Notes: generated by a model not told the origin, from the sequence alone. Positions 9,043 through 18,810 are shown, counted from the stretch's first letter. The stretch: DNA of 64,000 nucleotides from Frigidibacter sp. SD6-1 (GCF_030143255.1 NZ_JARJNR010000007.1:224794-288793); one strand, 5' to 3'. Translations and numbers: made by a program.

Positions 9043-10469
9043 GCAGCTTCCGCCGCGCCGCGCCGGGTGAACCTCCAGGTGGCATAAAGCCCGACCGCGA
9101 CCGCCGGAAGGCAGCCGATGAACAGCCCGCGCGCCAGATGGGCGGCCTCGGGTGCCGTCATGTCGGCGCTGAAGCCCATGGCATTGGCGAGGATGCCCAG
9201 AAGCGCCGCCCCGAACGCATAGCCGAAATGGCCGATGGTCGAAGAGGCGCCCGACAGCCGGTCTAGATCGTCCGGGGCGGTCAATCGGCGCGCGCGGCGC
9301 AGGACGAAGGTCCAGGCCAGGCCGAAGCCGAAGCCCTGCAGGCCGGAGGGGATGGTGATCAGGGCCAAAGGCCCCTGCGGCACAATCCAGATGGCGCTGG
9401 CCACGCCCGCCGCCACGCAGCCGATACCGAGCGCGATGTGAAACGGGTCACGGCTCTCCGGCGCGCCGGAAAAGGCGAAGGCCGCCACCGTCCAGGCAAT
9501 CGCTTCAACCGCCAGCACCATCCCGGCCTCGGTCGGCGAGGCGCCGTGTATGAGCACCATCAGCAGCGGCCCGTAAGCCAGAAGCGTGATGGTCGCCACA
9601 CTCATCGCGAGGTTCATCAGTTGCGCCGCGCCGATCGGCGTGCGCGGATCGAGCGGGCGACGCGGCAGAAGCCGGTCGGCGCCCGCCCGGTCGTCGGCGA
9701 CGAGGAAGAGCGCGAGCGCGGCGAGACCCGAGACGAGCAGCAGGCTCGTGCGCAGGGGTGAGATGCCGATCCCGGCCCAGGCCACGGCAAGGACCCCGAG
9801 CCCCAGAAGCGCGAGCCGCGCGAGCGGCAACGGACCCCCTTGCGCCACGGACCCGGCCGCAGGCGGCAGGCGCAGGATCAGGAGGATCCAGAGCGCAAGC
9901 GCAAGCGCCTGCGCGCCGAAGAAGACAAAGCCCCAGCGCCAGCCCAGATGTTCGGCGAAAACCCCCCCGACCAGCGGGCCGAGAAAGGCCGCGCCGCCCC
10001 AGAGAACCGAGATCATCGCCATGACGCGGGCGAGGTGGCGCATGGCGAACAGCCGGTTCATGGCGATGAAGGACATGGCGGTCAGCCCGCCGCCGCCGAT
10101 CCCCTGAAGAAGGCGTCCGACCAGCAGAATGGGCATCGTCGGTGCCACCGCGCTCAGGATACAGCCCGCCGCGAAGATCAGCGCCGCCCCGCCCATGGGC
10201 TTCCTGAGACCGATCCGGCGCGTCAGCCAGGCTCCGGCCGCGCCCGCGAGGATCGTGCCGATTTCATAAAGCGCGATCGACCAGGCGACATATTCCTCGC
10301 CCCCGACCGAGGCGACGATGGCGGGCATCATCGTCGCGACGATCAGCGCATCGGCCGCATGCAGCCAGACACCCAGACACACAAGCATCAGCGACGACAT
10401 CTGCGCGCGCGTCAGAACCTCCCGCCAGGGTACATGCGCCGCACCGGTTTCCTCTGCCGTTCCCGTCAT
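9030..10469 (-). CDS. MFS drug-efflux-type transporter
   Basis: This major facilitator permease of 479 residues has about 13-14 hydrophobic segments, which fits the DHA2-like drug:H+ antiporter group. The motif between helices 2 and 3 is GAWLTRRIGLRKPMGGAAL. RLLQGIGGGGLTAMSFIAMNRLF carries the motif B region and LVGGVFAEHLGWRWGFVFFG motif C. An inverted repeat inside a 19-bp promoter spacer lies 31-61 bp upstream, which suggests control by a MerR-family sensor (see that entry). The substrate is unknown. Confidence 0.9.
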   Translation of the reverse strand: MTGTAEETGAAHVPWREVLTRAQMSSLMLVCLGVWLHAADALIVATMMPAIVASVGGEEYVAWSIALYEIGTILAGAAGAWLTRRIGLRKPMGGAALIFAAGCILSAVAPTMPILLVGRLLQGIGGGGLTAMSFIAMNRLFAMRHLARVMAMISVLWGGAAFLGPLVGGVFAEHLGWRWGFVFFGAQALALALWILLILRLPPAAGSVAQGGPLPLARLALLGLGVLAVAWAGIGISPLRTSLLLVSGLAALALFLVADDRAGADRLLPRRPLDPRTPIGAAQLMNLAMSVATITLLAYGPLLMVLIHGASPTEAGMVLAVEAIAWTVAAFAFSGAPESRDPFHIALGIGCVAAGVASAIWIVPQGPLALITIPSGLQGFGFGLAWTFVLRRARRLTAPDDLDRLSGASSTIGHFGYAFGAALLGILANAMGFSADMTAPEAAHLARGLFIGCLPAVAVGLYATWRFTRRGAAEAAYSG

Positions 10470-10499
10470 GGTCTGCTCTTTCAGTATGATCCTCGGGGC

Positions 10500-10530
10500 G
10501 TTCTAATTTCTCAAGCTAGGTTGAGATCAA
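10500..10530 (-). promoter_or_regulatory. MerR/SoxR-type promoter of the MFS gene
   Basis: Read on the minus strand, a TTGATC -35 and a TAGAAC -10 are separated by 19 bp. The spacer contains CTCAAC-CTAG-CTTGAG, one base short of a perfect inverted repeat. An elongated 19-bp spacer holding a dyad is the hallmark of MerR-family activation, and the dyad resembles the SoxR box (CTCAAG...CTTGAG). The -10 lies about 30 bp before the MFS start codon. Confidence 0.5.
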
Positions 10531-10705
10531 GGACTTTCTTCGCGCATCAGATCTTTGCCGGAAACAATAGGCAGGGGCCGCTGCGCCCTACGCCCGATGG
10601 AAGCACCTTTCCCCCGGCGGAAGCAATGGCGGCTGTGAGTCATGGCATATCAGCGCTATTGATTGAGAGAGCACCAGAACGCAGCCTTTGGAGGCTTCAC
10701 CTGGC

Positions 10706-11140
10706 ATGAAAGGTCAAGACGTCATGATAGGGTATGTGACACTCGGCGCCGATGACATGGGGGCTGCGGAAAGGTTCTATTCCGCCTTCCTGCCGCGCCT
10801 CGGTTACGAACTGGAAGTATCCGACGAGGGGCTAAGCTGTTCGATTCCGGCCCGACCGGACAGTCAACAGCAGCCTGCCGATCTCTATGTCCGTCACCCT
10901 TTCGACGGACAGGCCGCATCGGTCGGCAACGGCGCGATGGTGGCGTTTGCCGTCGGGACGCAGGCGCTGGTGCGCGACCTTCACGCGGCCGCATTGGCGG
11001 CCGGTGGGCGGAACGAGGGCGCGCCCGGCTTTCGTGACGCCTATGGCCCGCATTTCTACGTTGCCTATCTGCGTGACCCGCAAGGCAACAAGATCGCCCT
11101 CTATTGCAACCGCCGGGACGAGCCGAAACGGCCGGACTGA
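10706..11140 (+). CDS. VOC-family (glyoxalase/dioxygenase-fold) protein
   Basis: This single-domain vicinal-oxygen-chelate protein of about 144 residues is recognised by [26 protein letters not shown] at the start and [19 protein letters not shown] at the end. It is related to the YbcJ/glyoxalase-I-like group, often linked to antibiotic or aldehyde modification, but its activity is unknown. GGAGG lies 11 bases before the ATG at 10706. An internal ATG at 10724 is an alternative start. It is not in an operon: the Usp gene converges on it. Confidence 0.85.
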   Translation: MKGQDVMIGYVTLGADDMGAAERFYSAFLPRLGYELEVSDEGLSCSIPARPDSQQQPADLYVRHPFDGQAASVGNGAMVAFAVGTQALVRDLHAAALAAGGRNEGAPGFRDAYGPHFYVAYLRDPQGNKIALYCNRRDEPKRPD

Positions 11141-11165
11141 CGGAGACCGGGCCGAAGCCCGATGC

Positions 11166-12014
11166 TCAATGCGCGGTCAGCACCGGGACCTTCGCCTTCT
11201 CCAGCATTTCCAGCGTCGTGCCGCCGAGGATCGCCTCGCGGAAGCGGGAATGGCCGTAGGCACCCATGACCAGAAGGTCGGCGTTCACATCCTCGATATG
11301 GCGGCAAAGCTGGTCGGAGACATGCGGCAGCGTCTTGGCCAGCACCGACACTTCGCTGCGGATGCCGTGGCGCGACAGGAATTGCGAGAGCATCCCGCCG
11401 GGGTCGGACCGTTCCGGCCCGTGCGCGGGCGGGGCGATGACCGCGACATCGACGAAGCTGGCGGCCTTCAGGACCGGCAGTGCGGCGCGGACGGCGGCCA
11501 TCGACTGGTCGCTCTGGTTCCAGGCGACGACCACCCGGCGGCCATAGTCGGCATCGACCCTGCCGGGCGGCAGCATCAGGACGGCGGCGCGGCCGTCGAA
11601 GAGCGCGGCTTCGAGGATCTGCTCCTGTTCCGCATCCGACCCGGCGCCGTAGGGTTGGGGCACCACGACCAGATCGGCGAATCGGGCGAGCCGCCCGACC
11701 TCTGGTCCGACCGCGCCCATCTGGGCGATGGCGGTATCTACGGCCCAGCGGATGTCTTCGGGCGCAAGCTGGGCGCGGACGGCGGCTTCTATCGCCTTTG
11801 CCTCGTTTTCCGCCTGCTGGAGTGTTTCCTGCAGGACAATCGGCGCCATCGGCGCGGCACCGATGTAATAGTAGCCGCTCTGCGTGCGGTCGATGGACAG
11901 GCAGAGCACGTCGAGATGTGCGTCCTCGCGCCGCGCGAGCGCCACGGCGGCATCGATCTGGGCGGCGGCAGACTTGGCCGCTGTGACGACGGTCAGGATG
12001 GATTTGTAAGCCAT
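11166..12014 (-). CDS. Universal stress protein, tandem Usp domain
   Basis: This cytoplasmic UspA-fold protein of 282 residues begins [11 protein letters not shown]. Its C-terminal half has the nucleotide-binding signature [17 protein letters not shown]. The first half is a degenerate Usp domain and the second keeps the G-2x-G-9x-G(S/T) pattern. It is divergent from ccoN, and the shared intergenic region holds two FNR boxes, so it is probably induced under low oxygen with the cbb3 oxidase. This uspA-ccoN pairing is conserved in Rhodobacteraceae. The long frame reading upstream of 12014 on this strand is only the shadow of ccoN. Confidence 0.93.
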   Translation of the reverse strand: MAYKSILTVVTAAKSAAAQIDAAVALARREDAHLDVLCLSIDRTQSGYYYIGAAPMAPIVLQETLQQAENEAKAIEAAVRAQLAPEDIRWAVDTAIAQMGAVGPEVGRLARFADLVVVPQPYGAGSDAEQEQILEAALFDGRAAVLMLPPGRVDADYGRRVVVAWNQSDQSMAAVRAALPVLKAASFVDVAVIAPPAHGPERSDPGGMLSQFLSRHGIRSEVSVLAKTLPHVSDQLCRHIEDVNADLLVMGAYGHSRFREAILGGTTLEMLEKAKVPVLTAH

Positions 12015-12099
12015 GTTTGTCTCCCTCCGGGGAAGGTCGGTGAACCCCCGATATGGGGATCGCTGCCCGAGAAAGATAGCGCCAGCCTGATGCGCCGCA

Positions 12100-12113
12100 T
12101 TGACGCGGATCAA
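12100..12113. promoter_or_regulatory. FNR/FnrL box 1
   Basis: TTGACGCGGATCAA fits the FNR consensus TTGAT-N4-ATCAA with one change. Its centre is about 93 bp before the Usp start codon. A class II FNR promoter with the site at -41.5 would put the Usp transcript start near 12065. Confidence 0.8.
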
Positions 12114-12129
12114 GGCGCGCGCTTGCGGC

Positions 12130-12143
12130 TTGACCCAGATCAA
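12130..12143. promoter_or_regulatory. FNR/FnrL box 2
   Basis: TTGACCCAGATCAA is a second FNR site, centred 30 bp from the first, which is almost three helical turns. Its centre lies about 103 bp before the ccoN ATG, so a -41.5 arrangement would start the cco transcript near 12178. Confidence 0.85.
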
Positions 12144-12239
12144 TGTGAAACGGGTGCCGGCCGGACTAAGTGCCGGACAGTGAACGGGGGGTGGGACTCT
12201 GTCCTGCGGGAACCCGCGAAGCGACGAAGGGACGCGAAA

Positions 12240-13841
12240 ATGTGGGATTACATCAAGCTTGCCGTGCTGGCGGCGATTGCGGTTCTGGCCGCCATCGCGG
12301 CCAATTACGCGCATGATCTGGCCTATATGGTGAACGCGCTGACCGTCATGCTGGCCGCCGCCGCGACATTCGTCTGGGCGCTGAAGACGGCGGGCGACGT
12401 GCGGGTGCATCCGCAGGACGAATATAACGACGGTGTGGTCCGGGCGGGGGCGATCGCCACCGCGCTCTGGGGTGTCGTTGGTTTTCTGGTCGGCGTCGTC
12501 ATCGCCTTTCAACTGGCCTTTCCCGCGCTGAACTTTTCGGAGCTGACGCAAGGCTATCTGAACTTCGGCAAACTGCGTCCGCTGCACACATCCGCCGTCA
12601 TCTTCGCCTTCGGCGGCAATGCGCTGATCATGTCGACCTTCTACATCGTGCAACGCACCACGGCGGCGCGCCTTTGGGGCGGCAACCTCGGCTGGTTCGT
12701 TTTCTGGGGCTATCAGCTGGTGATCGTGCTGGCCGCGACCGGCTATATCCTCGGCGCCACGCAATCCAAGGAATATGCCGAGCCGGAATGGTATGTGGAC
12801 TGGTGGCTGACCATCGTCTGGGTCGCCTTCCTCGCGACCTTCATGGGCACGCTCTTCAAGCGCAAGGAACCCCATATCTATGTGGCGAACTGGTTCCTTC
12901 TGGCGTTCATCGTCACCGTCGCCATGCTGCATCTTGTGAACAACATCTCGATCCCGGTCTCGATCTTCGGGTCGAAGTCGGTGCAGCTCTTCTCGGGCGT
13001 GCAGGATGCGATGACGCAATGGTGGTACGGCCATAATGCGGTGGGCTTCTTCCTGACCGCGGGCTTCCTGGGCATGATGTATTATTTCGTGCCGAAACAG
13101 GCCGAGCGCCCGGTCTACAGCTACAAACTGTCGATCATCCACTTCTGGGCGCTGATCTTCCTCTACATCTGGGCCGGTCCCCACCACCTGCATTACACCG
13201 CGCTGCCCGACTGGGCCGCGACGCTGGGCATGGTCTTCTCGGTCATCCTGTGGATGCCGTCCTGGGGTGGCGCGATCAACGGGCTGATGACGCTTTCCGG
13301 CGCCTGGGACAAGCTGCGCACCGACCCGATCCTCAGGATGATGGTCATCTCGATCGGCTTCTACGCCATGTCGACGTTCGAAGGGCCGATGATGTCGATC
13401 AAGGCGGTGAACTCGCTTTCCCACTACACCGACTGGACCATCGGGCACGTCCATTCCGGCGCGCTCGGCTGGAACGGCATGATCACCTTCGGCGTCCTTT
13501 ACTACCTTGTGCCGAAGCTTTGGAAGCGCGACGGGCTTTACAGCCTCAGCCTTGTGAACTGGCACTTCTGGCTGGCCACCATCGGCATCGTTCTCTATGC
13601 CGCCTCGATGTGGGTGACCGGCATCATGGAAGGGCTGATGTGGCGCGAAGTGGATGCGAACGGCTTCCTCGTGAACGCCTTCGCCGACACGGTCGCCGCG
13701 AAGTTCCCGATGTATGTGGTGCGCGCGCTGGGCGGGACGCTGTTCCTGACCGGAGCACTCATCATGCTCTATAACCTCTGGGCAACCGTCGCCAAGCAAC
13801 CGGCCCGCGCCGGGCTGGGCGTCGCGATCCCGGCCGAATAA
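12240..13841 (+). CDS. ccoN: cbb3-type cytochrome c oxidase subunit I
   Basis: CcoN is the catalytic subunit of the high-affinity cbb3 terminal oxidase. It holds haem b and the haem b3-CuB centre and pumps protons in the inner membrane. The 533-residue protein has about 12-14 helices. Haem and copper histidines are seen in [36 protein letters not shown] and [11 protein letters not shown]. The ATG at 12240 follows AAGGGA. The open frame extends upstream to 10887 but has no family sequence there. It is the first gene of ccoNOQP, under two FNR boxes. Confidence 0.97.
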   Translation: MWDYIKLAVLAAIAVLAAIAANYAHDLAYMVNALTVMLAAAATFVWALKTAGDVRVHPQDEYNDGVVRAGAIATALWGVVGFLVGVVIAFQLAFPALNFSELTQGYLNFGKLRPLHTSAVIFAFGGNALIMSTFYIVQRTTAARLWGGNLGWFVFWGYQLVIVLAATGYILGATQSKEYAEPEWYVDWWLTIVWVAFLATFMGTLFKRKEPHIYVANWFLLAFIVTVAMLHLVNNISIPVSIFGSKSVQLFSGVQDAMTQWWYGHNAVGFFLTAGFLGMMYYFVPKQAERPVYSYKLSIIHFWALIFLYIWAGPHHLHYTALPDWAATLGMVFSVILWMPSWGGAINGLMTLSGAWDKLRTDPILRMMVISIGFYAMSTFEGPMMSIKAVNSLSHYTDWTIGHVHSGALGWNGMITFGVLYYLVPKLWKRDGLYSLSLVNWHFWLATIGIVLYAASMWVTGIMEGLMWREVDANGFLVNAFADTVAAKFPMYVVRALGGTLFLTGALIMLYNLWATVAKQPARAGLGVAIPAE

Positions 13842-13854
13842 GGGGGGCCGGACC

Positions 13855-14580
13855 ATGGCAATTCTTGAAAAACACAAGCATCTTGAAAAGAACGCCACGC
13901 TCCTTCTCGTTGCCTCGCTTCTGGTGGTGACCATCGGCGGGATCGTGGAGATCGCACCGCTCTTCTACCTGCAGAATACGATCGAGAAGGTGGATGGTGT
14001 CAGGCCCTATACGCCTCTGGAACTGACAGGGCGGGACATCTACATCCGCGAAGGCTGCTATGTCTGCCACAGCCAGATGATCCGCCCGATGCGCGACGAG
14101 GTGGAACGCTACGGCCACTATTCGCTGGCCGCGGAATCGATGTACGACCATCCGTTCCAGTGGGGCTCGAAGCGCACCGGGCCGGACCTTGCCCGCGTGG
14201 GCGGCCGCTATTCCGACGAATGGCACGTCGCTCACCTGACTGACCCGCAATCGGTGGTGCCGGAATCGGTGATGCCAAAGTACGGCTTCCTGACCGACCG
14301 CATGATCGAGCCCGAGCATATCGTGGCGCGGCTCGAAACCGACGCGCTGGTAGGCGTGCCCTACACGTCCGAAATGATCGAGGCGGCGAAGGAGGACTTC
14401 AAGGCCCAGGCCTCGCCCGACGCCGACACCGAAGGGCTTCTGGCGCGCTATCCCAAAGCGAATGTCGCGAACTTCGACGCCCAGCCCGGGATCAGCGAAA
14501 TGGACGCGCTGGTGGCCTACCTTCAGGTTCTGGGCACGATGGTCGATTTCTCGACCTTCGAACCCGACCCAGAGCGATAG
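13855..14580 (+). CDS. ccoO: cbb3-type cytochrome c oxidase subunit II
   Basis: CcoO is the membrane-anchored monohaem cytochrome c subunit that passes electrons from CcoP to CcoN. The 241-residue protein has one N-terminal helix ([23 protein letters not shown]). The haem-binding [11 protein letters not shown] lies near residue 65, and the likely Met axial ligand is in [10 protein letters not shown]. It follows ccoN by 13 bp. Confidence 0.97.
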   Translation: MAILEKHKHLEKNATLLLVASLLVVTIGGIVEIAPLFYLQNTIEKVDGVRPYTPLELTGRDIYIREGCYVCHSQMIRPMRDEVERYGHYSLAAESMYDHPFQWGSKRTGPDLARVGGRYSDEWHVAHLTDPQSVVPESVMPKYGFLTDRMIEPEHIVARLETDALVGVPYTSEMIEAAKEDFKAQASPDADTEGLLARYPKANVANFDAQPGISEMDALVAYLQVLGTMVDFSTFEPDPER

Positions 14581-14589
14581 GGGGCGGAC

Positions 14590-14793
14590 ATGGACCTCTA
14601 TTCCATCCTCAGGGAATTCGCCGACAGCTGGGCGCTTCTGGCCCTCTTCACGGTTTTCGTCGGCGTAATCTTCTGGGCCTTCCGGCCCGGGTCGCGCGCG
14701 GTGCATGAAGACGTGTCGCAAATTCCCTTCCGCCACGAAGACAGACCCGCCCGCGCCGCATCTGCGGCAGGGGTGAAGGAGACCGGACGATGA
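14590..14793 (+). CDS. ccoQ: cbb3-type cytochrome c oxidase subunit IV
   Basis: CcoQ is a small single-helix protein of 67 residues that stabilises the cbb3 complex, particularly in air. It has the usual start ([33 protein letters not shown]), then a charged tail. It lies 9 bp after ccoO, and its stop overlaps the ccoP ATG. Confidence 0.93.
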   Translation: MDLYSILREFADSWALLALFTVFVGVIFWAFRPGSRAVHEDVSQIPFRHEDRPARAASAAGVKETGR

Positions 14794-15653
14794 GCAAGAA
14801 ACCGCAAGACAGGAAGGCGCCTCCGCCGACCACGGGCCATCAGTGGGACGGGATCGAGGAGTTCGACAATCCGATGCCGCGCTGGTGGCTCTGGATCTTC
14901 TACGCAACAATCATCTGGGGGATCGGCTATACGATCCTCTATCCGGCCTGGCCCCTGGTGAACGGCGTGACCCACGGTCTCTGGGGCGGATCGACGCGGG
15001 CCGAAGTTGCGGCCGAGATCAAGGCCTTCGACGATGCGAACGCGGCGATCGAGGCGAAACTCGCCGCAGCGCCGTTGGACGGCATCGCCGCGGACCCCGA
15101 GCTTGGACCCTTCGCCCAGAATGCGGGCAAGGCGGTCTTTGCCACCTGGTGCGCCCAATGCCACGGCGCGGGGGCGGGCGGCGCCAAGGGCTTCCCCAAC
15201 CTTCTCGACAATGACTGGCTTTGGGGCGGCACGATCGACGATATCCACACGACGATCAGCCACGGCATCCGCAACACGACCGACCCGGACGCCCGCTTCT
15301 CGCAGATGCCCGCCTTCGGCGACATATTGGAGAAGGGCGACATCGACGCGGTGGTGAACCATGTCCTCGCCATCTCGGGGCAGGAACATGACGCGGCGCT
15401 GGCTGCGGCGGGCGCGACGGTCTTCGCCGACAATTGCGCCGCCTGCCACGGCGATCAGGGCATCGGCGACCGGGCACAGGGCGCGCCGAACCTGACCGAC
15501 GCGATCTGGCTTTACGGCGGTGACCAGGCAAGCCTGACCGAGACGGTCACCAAGGCCCGCTTCGGCGTCATGCCCGCCTGGACGGGCCGCCTGAGCGACT
15601 CCGACGTCCGCGCGGTGGCAACCTATGTCCACAGCCTCGGCGGCGGCGAATAG
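14790..15653 (+). CDS. ccoP: cbb3-type cytochrome c oxidase dihaem subunit III
   Basis: CcoP is the dihaem cytochrome c that takes electrons from soluble or membrane cytochrome c. The 287-residue protein has the N-terminal [17 protein letters not shown] signature, one membrane helix (residues about 30-55) and two haem motifs, CAQCHGAG and CAACHGDQG. It ends the ccoNOQP operon. No ccoGHIS maturation genes follow; instead a region of broken mobile DNA begins. Confidence 0.97.
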   Translation: MSKKPQDRKAPPPTTGHQWDGIEEFDNPMPRWWLWIFYATIIWGIGYTILYPAWPLVNGVTHGLWGGSTRAEVAAEIKAFDDANAAIEAKLAAAPLDGIAADPELGPFAQNAGKAVFATWCAQCHGAGAGGAKGFPNLLDNDWLWGGTIDDIHTTISHGIRNTTDPDARFSQMPAFGDILEKGDIDAVVNHVLAISGQEHDAALAAAGATVFADNCAACHGDQGIGDRAQGAPNLTDAIWLYGGDQASLTETVTKARFGVMPAWTGRLSDSDVRAVATYVHSLGGGE

Positions 15654-15660
15654 AATTCGC

Positions 15661-15678
15661 CGGGGCCCACTGGCCCCG
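15661..15678 (+). terminator. Possible cco operon terminator hairpin
   Basis: A 7-bp perfect stem (CGGGGCC/GGCCCCG) with a CACT loop starts 8 bases after the ccoP stop. There is no U-tract, so any termination would be weak or Rho-assisted. Confidence 0.4.
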
Positions 15679-15918
15679 ACGATACGCACCGGCGCCCGTC
15701 CTGTTCGCGCGTTTCCTGGGGGTGCCGGTGCGTTCCCCCTGTTTCAGAAGCAGGCCGCCACAGCGATCCGCCCGTGTCGGACGTTCGTGCCGCTCGGACC
15801 GGCGCAACGAGCCGCTGGCTTTTCGGCTGCGCCAGCTGTGAGCTTTCAACAGCTTGTCCGTTCGATCCTTCTGAAGTCGTTGAAGTTACCAAGCGCCAAC
15901 GCTCTTTCGAGGGATCGA

Positions 15919-16239
15919 ATGAACGTGCACGAGAATGCCAGACTGACACCTTTGGGTCGAGAGCGGCTTATCGGAATGATTGCAGGCGGGATGAGTTTTT
16001 CGCGGTTCGGAGCGGTCTGCGGCTGTTCCGCGAAGACCGCAGCGAAGGGGTGGCGGCGATATGAGCAGGAGGGGCGCGAAGGTTTGCAGGACCGCGGTTC
16101 ACGCCCTTGTTCTTTGCGCAAGCCGACGCCTGATGGCGTGGCGGATCGGATCACCGCCCTGCGCCGTCAGCGTCGGCACCCAGCGCCGGGGGCTTTGGCG
16201 CGCCAGGCCGCAACAGGATGTACCCGACGTGGGCCGTGA
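15919..16239 (+). pseudogene. IS481-family transposase, N-terminal fragment
   Basis: About 85 residues from the ATG at 15919 match the start of IS481 transposases: NARLTPLGRER, then a helix-turn-helix (CGCSAKTAAKGWRRYEQEG) and GLQDRGSRP, then RITALRRQR. The similarity then stops and no DDE catalytic domain follows, so this is a remnant of an insertion sequence. The 265 bp between ccoP and this fragment hold nothing I recognise. Confidence 0.75.
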
Positions 16240-16285
16240 AGGCGAGGCCGTCAGCAGATGCCAGGCACATACGGGCGAAAAGAAC

Positions 16286-16313
16286 GAGCCCGGGCCGAAA
16301 CTGGCCCGGGCTC
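16286..16313 (-). terminator. Rho-independent terminator of the SH3-protein gene
   Basis: An 11-bp perfect stem (GAGCCCGGGCC/GGCCCGGGCTC) with a 6-base loop is followed, on the minus strand, by GTTCTTTTCG. It lies about 75 bp beyond the stop of the minus-strand gene ending at 16390. Confidence 0.75.
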
Positions 16314-16389
16314 TAAGACCGCTTGTCCAGAGTGCGGACATGCTTGGCTGATATTGCCCGAACTTACAGTTCAGACGGGAAGCGGTGCG

Positions 16390-17040
16390 TCAGCGGACGA
16401 TATAGACGATGCTGTGATCGGCGTTGTTGATGACGACCGGCACGCCGTTGATGTAGGCGTAGGAATAGTCGCTTTCCGGAACGGGATGGATCGTGACCGT
16501 GTCGGGCACGCCCGCGCCAACGACCACTTCGCCGTCGAGGTAGACATAATCGACCGGGTGTTCCGTCACATAAGTGGTGACAGTCGCGTCAGGCGCGGAC
16601 GTCCCGCCAGCAGTCGCACCGGCGACCGCACCGACGGCGGCACCAGCAGGACCGGCGATCAGGGCGCCGGCGATCGCGCCCATCGTGCCGCCGGCGGCCG
16701 CGGCTGCATCCTTGTTCTCTTGATACACCACGGTCTTGACCTGGGTTTTCGTCCGGTCGAGCGTCAGGATCATCGGCTCTTCGCCGACAGTCGTGGTCAG
16801 ATAGTCGCCGAACGACCAGCCGACATTGCCGTCATAGCTGACCTGGCACCAGCTTGCGGCATCGACGCAGCCCTCGACCTCGACCGTGGCGCCCGCGGGG
16901 ATCACGCCGACGATCGCATATTGCGGACCGGGACCCTGACGCAGGTTGAGATCTGTCGTCGCCGACGATTCCAGCGCCATCGCCGCACCGGAACCCATGA
17001 GACCGACAAGACCGGCCGAGATTGCAAGCGTTCTGAACAT
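16390..17040 (-). CDS. Exported SH3-domain protein with DUF1236-like C-terminus
   Basis: This secreted protein of 216 residues has a signal peptide (FRTLAISAGLVGLMGSGAAMA). A bacterial SH3 domain follows at residues about 25-85 (LNLRQGPGPQYAIVGVIPAG, WCQVSYDGNVGWSFGDYL). Then comes a Gly/Ala-rich hydrophobic stretch like a glycine-zipper (residues about 115-150). The C-terminal repeats YVTEHPVDYVYLDGEV and YSYAYINGVPVVI resemble DUF1236. Such proteins sit in the periplasm and are thought to bind cell wall or other polymers. The start follows AAGGAGT on the minus strand. A strong terminator lies downstream. Confidence 0.82.
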   Translation of the reverse strand: MFRTLAISAGLVGLMGSGAAMALESSATTDLNLRQGPGPQYAIVGVIPAGATVEVEGCVDAASWCQVSYDGNVGWSFGDYLTTTVGEEPMILTLDRTKTQVKTVVYQENKDAAAAAGGTMGAIAGALIAGPAGAAVGAVAGATAGGTSAPDATVTTYVTEHPVDYVYLDGEVVVGAGVPDTVTIHPVPESDYSYAYINGVPVVINNADHSIVYIVR

Positions 17041-17156
17041 GACATACTCCTTCAATGTCTTGACGAGCGCCGTGGGTCCCGACTGTTTCGGGGTTGCACT
17101 GCGTCGCTGCGAACAGACAACTCGGCCATCACATTCGGGTTCCGATCCGTTGGCGA

Positions 17157-17291
17157 AAGCGCGGGAATAGTGGCGGCAATTTGCCGCCGCTCGCGCCGTC
17201 TGCCATGCAGGCAGGCACACCCGTCGAGGGCGGGATGCGCGTCCGCCAAAACCGCAGACGCGGCCTTGGGGCCGCGTCCGGCGGGTCTTGC
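17157..17291 (+). repeat. 135-bp structured repeat, copy 1
   Basis: This copy is about 95% identical (6 mismatches) to 19187-19321, in the same orientation. It holds two strong dyads: GGCGGCAA-T-TTGCCGCC at 17172-17188, and GACGCGGCC-TTGG-GGCCGCGTC at 17257-17278. A LysR gene fragment begins exactly at its downstream edge. It looks like a small non-autonomous or dispersed element rather than coding DNA. Confidence 0.8.
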
Positions 17292-17508
17292 GCATCTACC
17301 CGTCTATGTCGCTGCCCCCCACCTGCAGAACGGAGCGCTCGTCCCGGTCCTCGTGGACTACATGGTTCCATTTGGCGTCCTCAAGCTTGTCTGGTCGTCG
17401 AACAAGCAGCTATCGCCGAAAGTCCGGGCTTTCGTGGATTTCGTCGTCGAAAATGTCGGGCGCCACCCCATTGCATTCAAGCCCGCGAGAGAATTGTCTG
17501 GCCAGTGA
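17283..17508 (+). pseudogene. LysR-type regulator, C-terminal fragment
   Basis: About 70 residues match the end of the LysR substrate-binding domain: LPVYVAAPHLQNGALVPVL and YMVPFGVLKLVWSSNKQLSPKVRAFVDFVVE. It stops at TGA 17508. The N-terminal DNA-binding and most of the effector domain are missing, and the preceding sequence is the 135-bp repeat. The gene was therefore truncated at that junction. Confidence 0.65.
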
Positions 17509-17510
17509 TC

Positions 17511-17690
17511 TCTTTCTGTCGGTGCCCGGCAAGCCCCGTAAGGACGACAGGCGGGCGCTGAGCGGGATTATCTTCATCAATCGCAATGGGTTGCGCTGGC
17601 GCGATGCGCCTGCGGACTATGGGCCTCACAAGACGCTCTACAGCCGCTGGAAGCGCTGGAGCGAGAAGGGCATTGAACCGCGCCGGAAAA
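17511..17690 (+). mobile_element. IS5-family transposase, N-terminal fragment
   Basis: GKPRKDDRRALSGIIFINRN followed by GLRWRDAPADYGPHKTLYSR and WKRWSEKG is a clear match to the first 60 residues of IS5-group transposases. The ATG and the rest of the protein are absent. Similarity is lost at about 17685, and no catalytic DDE residues remain. Confidence 0.75.
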
Positions 17691-17775
17691 CTCGGAATGG
17701 TTCACGTTCACTCCGCCGCCTTTCAGACGCGGAACCCGGAACAGCACCCAGATCATCGCGCTGTTTGACCGACCC

Positions 17776-18810
17776 TTACGCCACCACCAAGTTGGCAGGC
17801 GGGGTGCCGGTAAAGATTACATCTGACCAACTCAGTCCGGTCTCGGCGATAACGATCCGCAGATCCTGATCCGGCAAGCCGCTGCCGGTCAGCCGGATGA
17901 GGATTTCGGTTTCTCCGGCAGAGATGTCCTCGGTCAGGGTGCCACTTTCGGCGGTATAGGTGCTGCCCAAATCCGACAGATCGATTCCGATCTGGTCGAT
18001 GCCCTTTTCGAAATCAGTGATGACGGCGGCTTCGTTCACAAAGACAGGCGGGTCATCGGGCAAGGGCGTGAAATCTCCGTTCCCCGTTGTCAGCACGATC
18101 TCGAACAGGTCCGAGCCTTCGCCTCCGGTCATCCGCGCTGCGGTGTCCGAACTCTCGTCTGGCAGGGGAAAGGCCTCGACCGAATGGGTCAGCGTGTCAT
18201 TGCCGGCACCGCCATCCGCGCCGATGCCATAGCCGGCCCCGCTAGAGGTACGGCCAGAGGTCAGGATCGTGTCGTTGCCGGCGCCGCCGGACAGCACCAC
18301 GTTGTTTGACCCAGTACCGTCCAGGATATCATCGCCCTCACCGCCAAAGGCGGTTGTCACGGAGCCGTTGGCTGCGATAACGCGGATCATGTCATTTCCG
18401 GCATCGCCCGAAATGGTCGCATCTACCATGTCGGCGCTGATGATGTCGTCGCCTGCGCCACCCGAGATGGTCGAGGTTTCTCCGGCGGCAGAGATCGCAT
18501 CGTTGCCGTCGCCGCCCGACAGATTTGCACCGCTGAGGTATGCCCCGTCGAACACACCGGCCAGGCTGATGGTGTCGTCGCCTGCGCCGCCATCGATCGT
18601 CGCGGCGACATTGCCGGTGGTCTTGGGGTCAAAGAGGTAGACGTCGTCGCCATCACCCCCCGTGGAGATGAGTCCGTCGGTGACAAAGGTGATCTGGCCG
18701 CCATCTTCCTCGCCGCCGGGAGTCTCTGGTGCGGTGTCATCGTCATTGAAAAGATCGAATGCGGTGCAGCCAAGCGCCCCACCCACAAGAACCAACAAAA
18801 GCATTTCCAT
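17776..18810 (-). CDS. RTX-type calcium-binding repeat protein
   Basis: This acidic protein of 344 residues has about nine RTX nonapeptides (GGxGxDxux: GGDGDDVYL, GGAGDDTIS, GGAGNDTIL and others) at residues 50-235. Those fold into a Ca2+-binding parallel beta roll. The N-terminus is a short hydrophobic segment ending ALGC, which could be a weak lipobox or membrane anchor. The C-terminal domain (FEKGIDQIGIDLSDLG...) resembles the end of RTX proteins, where a type I secretion signal sits. No type I transporter genes are nearby. It lies between IS5 and IS3 fragments and may be acquired. Confidence 0.82.
   Translation of the reverse strand: MEMLLLVLVGGALGCTAFDLFNDDDTAPETPGGEEDGGQITFVTDGLISTGGDGDDVYLFDPKTTGNVAATIDGGAGDDTISLAGVFDGAYLSGANLSGGDGNDAISAAGETSTISGGAGDDIISADMVDATISGDAGNDMIRVIAANGSVTTAFGGEGDDILDGTGSNNVVLSGGAGNDTILTSGRTSSGAGYGIGADGGAGNDTLTHSVEAFPLPDESSDTAARMTGGEGSDLFEIVLTTGNGDFTPLPDDPPVFVNEAAVITDFEKGIDQIGIDLSDLGSTYTAESGTLTEDISAGETEILIRLTGSGLPDQDLRIVIAETGLSWSDVIFTGTPPANLVVA

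Noticed and set aside
10521..10530. TTGAGATCAA as an FNR box
   Set aside because: FNR needs TTGAT-N4-ATCAA over 14 bases. This has only two bases between the half-sites.
10887..12239. N-terminal extension of the ccoN frame
   Set aside because: It runs through the VOC gene and the complement of the Usp gene. The family N-terminus and ribosome site are at 12240.
12015..13934. Upstream extension of the minus-strand frame that contains the Usp gene (922 residues in total)
   Set aside because: Only the part after the ATG at 12014 looks like protein. The rest is the complement of ccoN.
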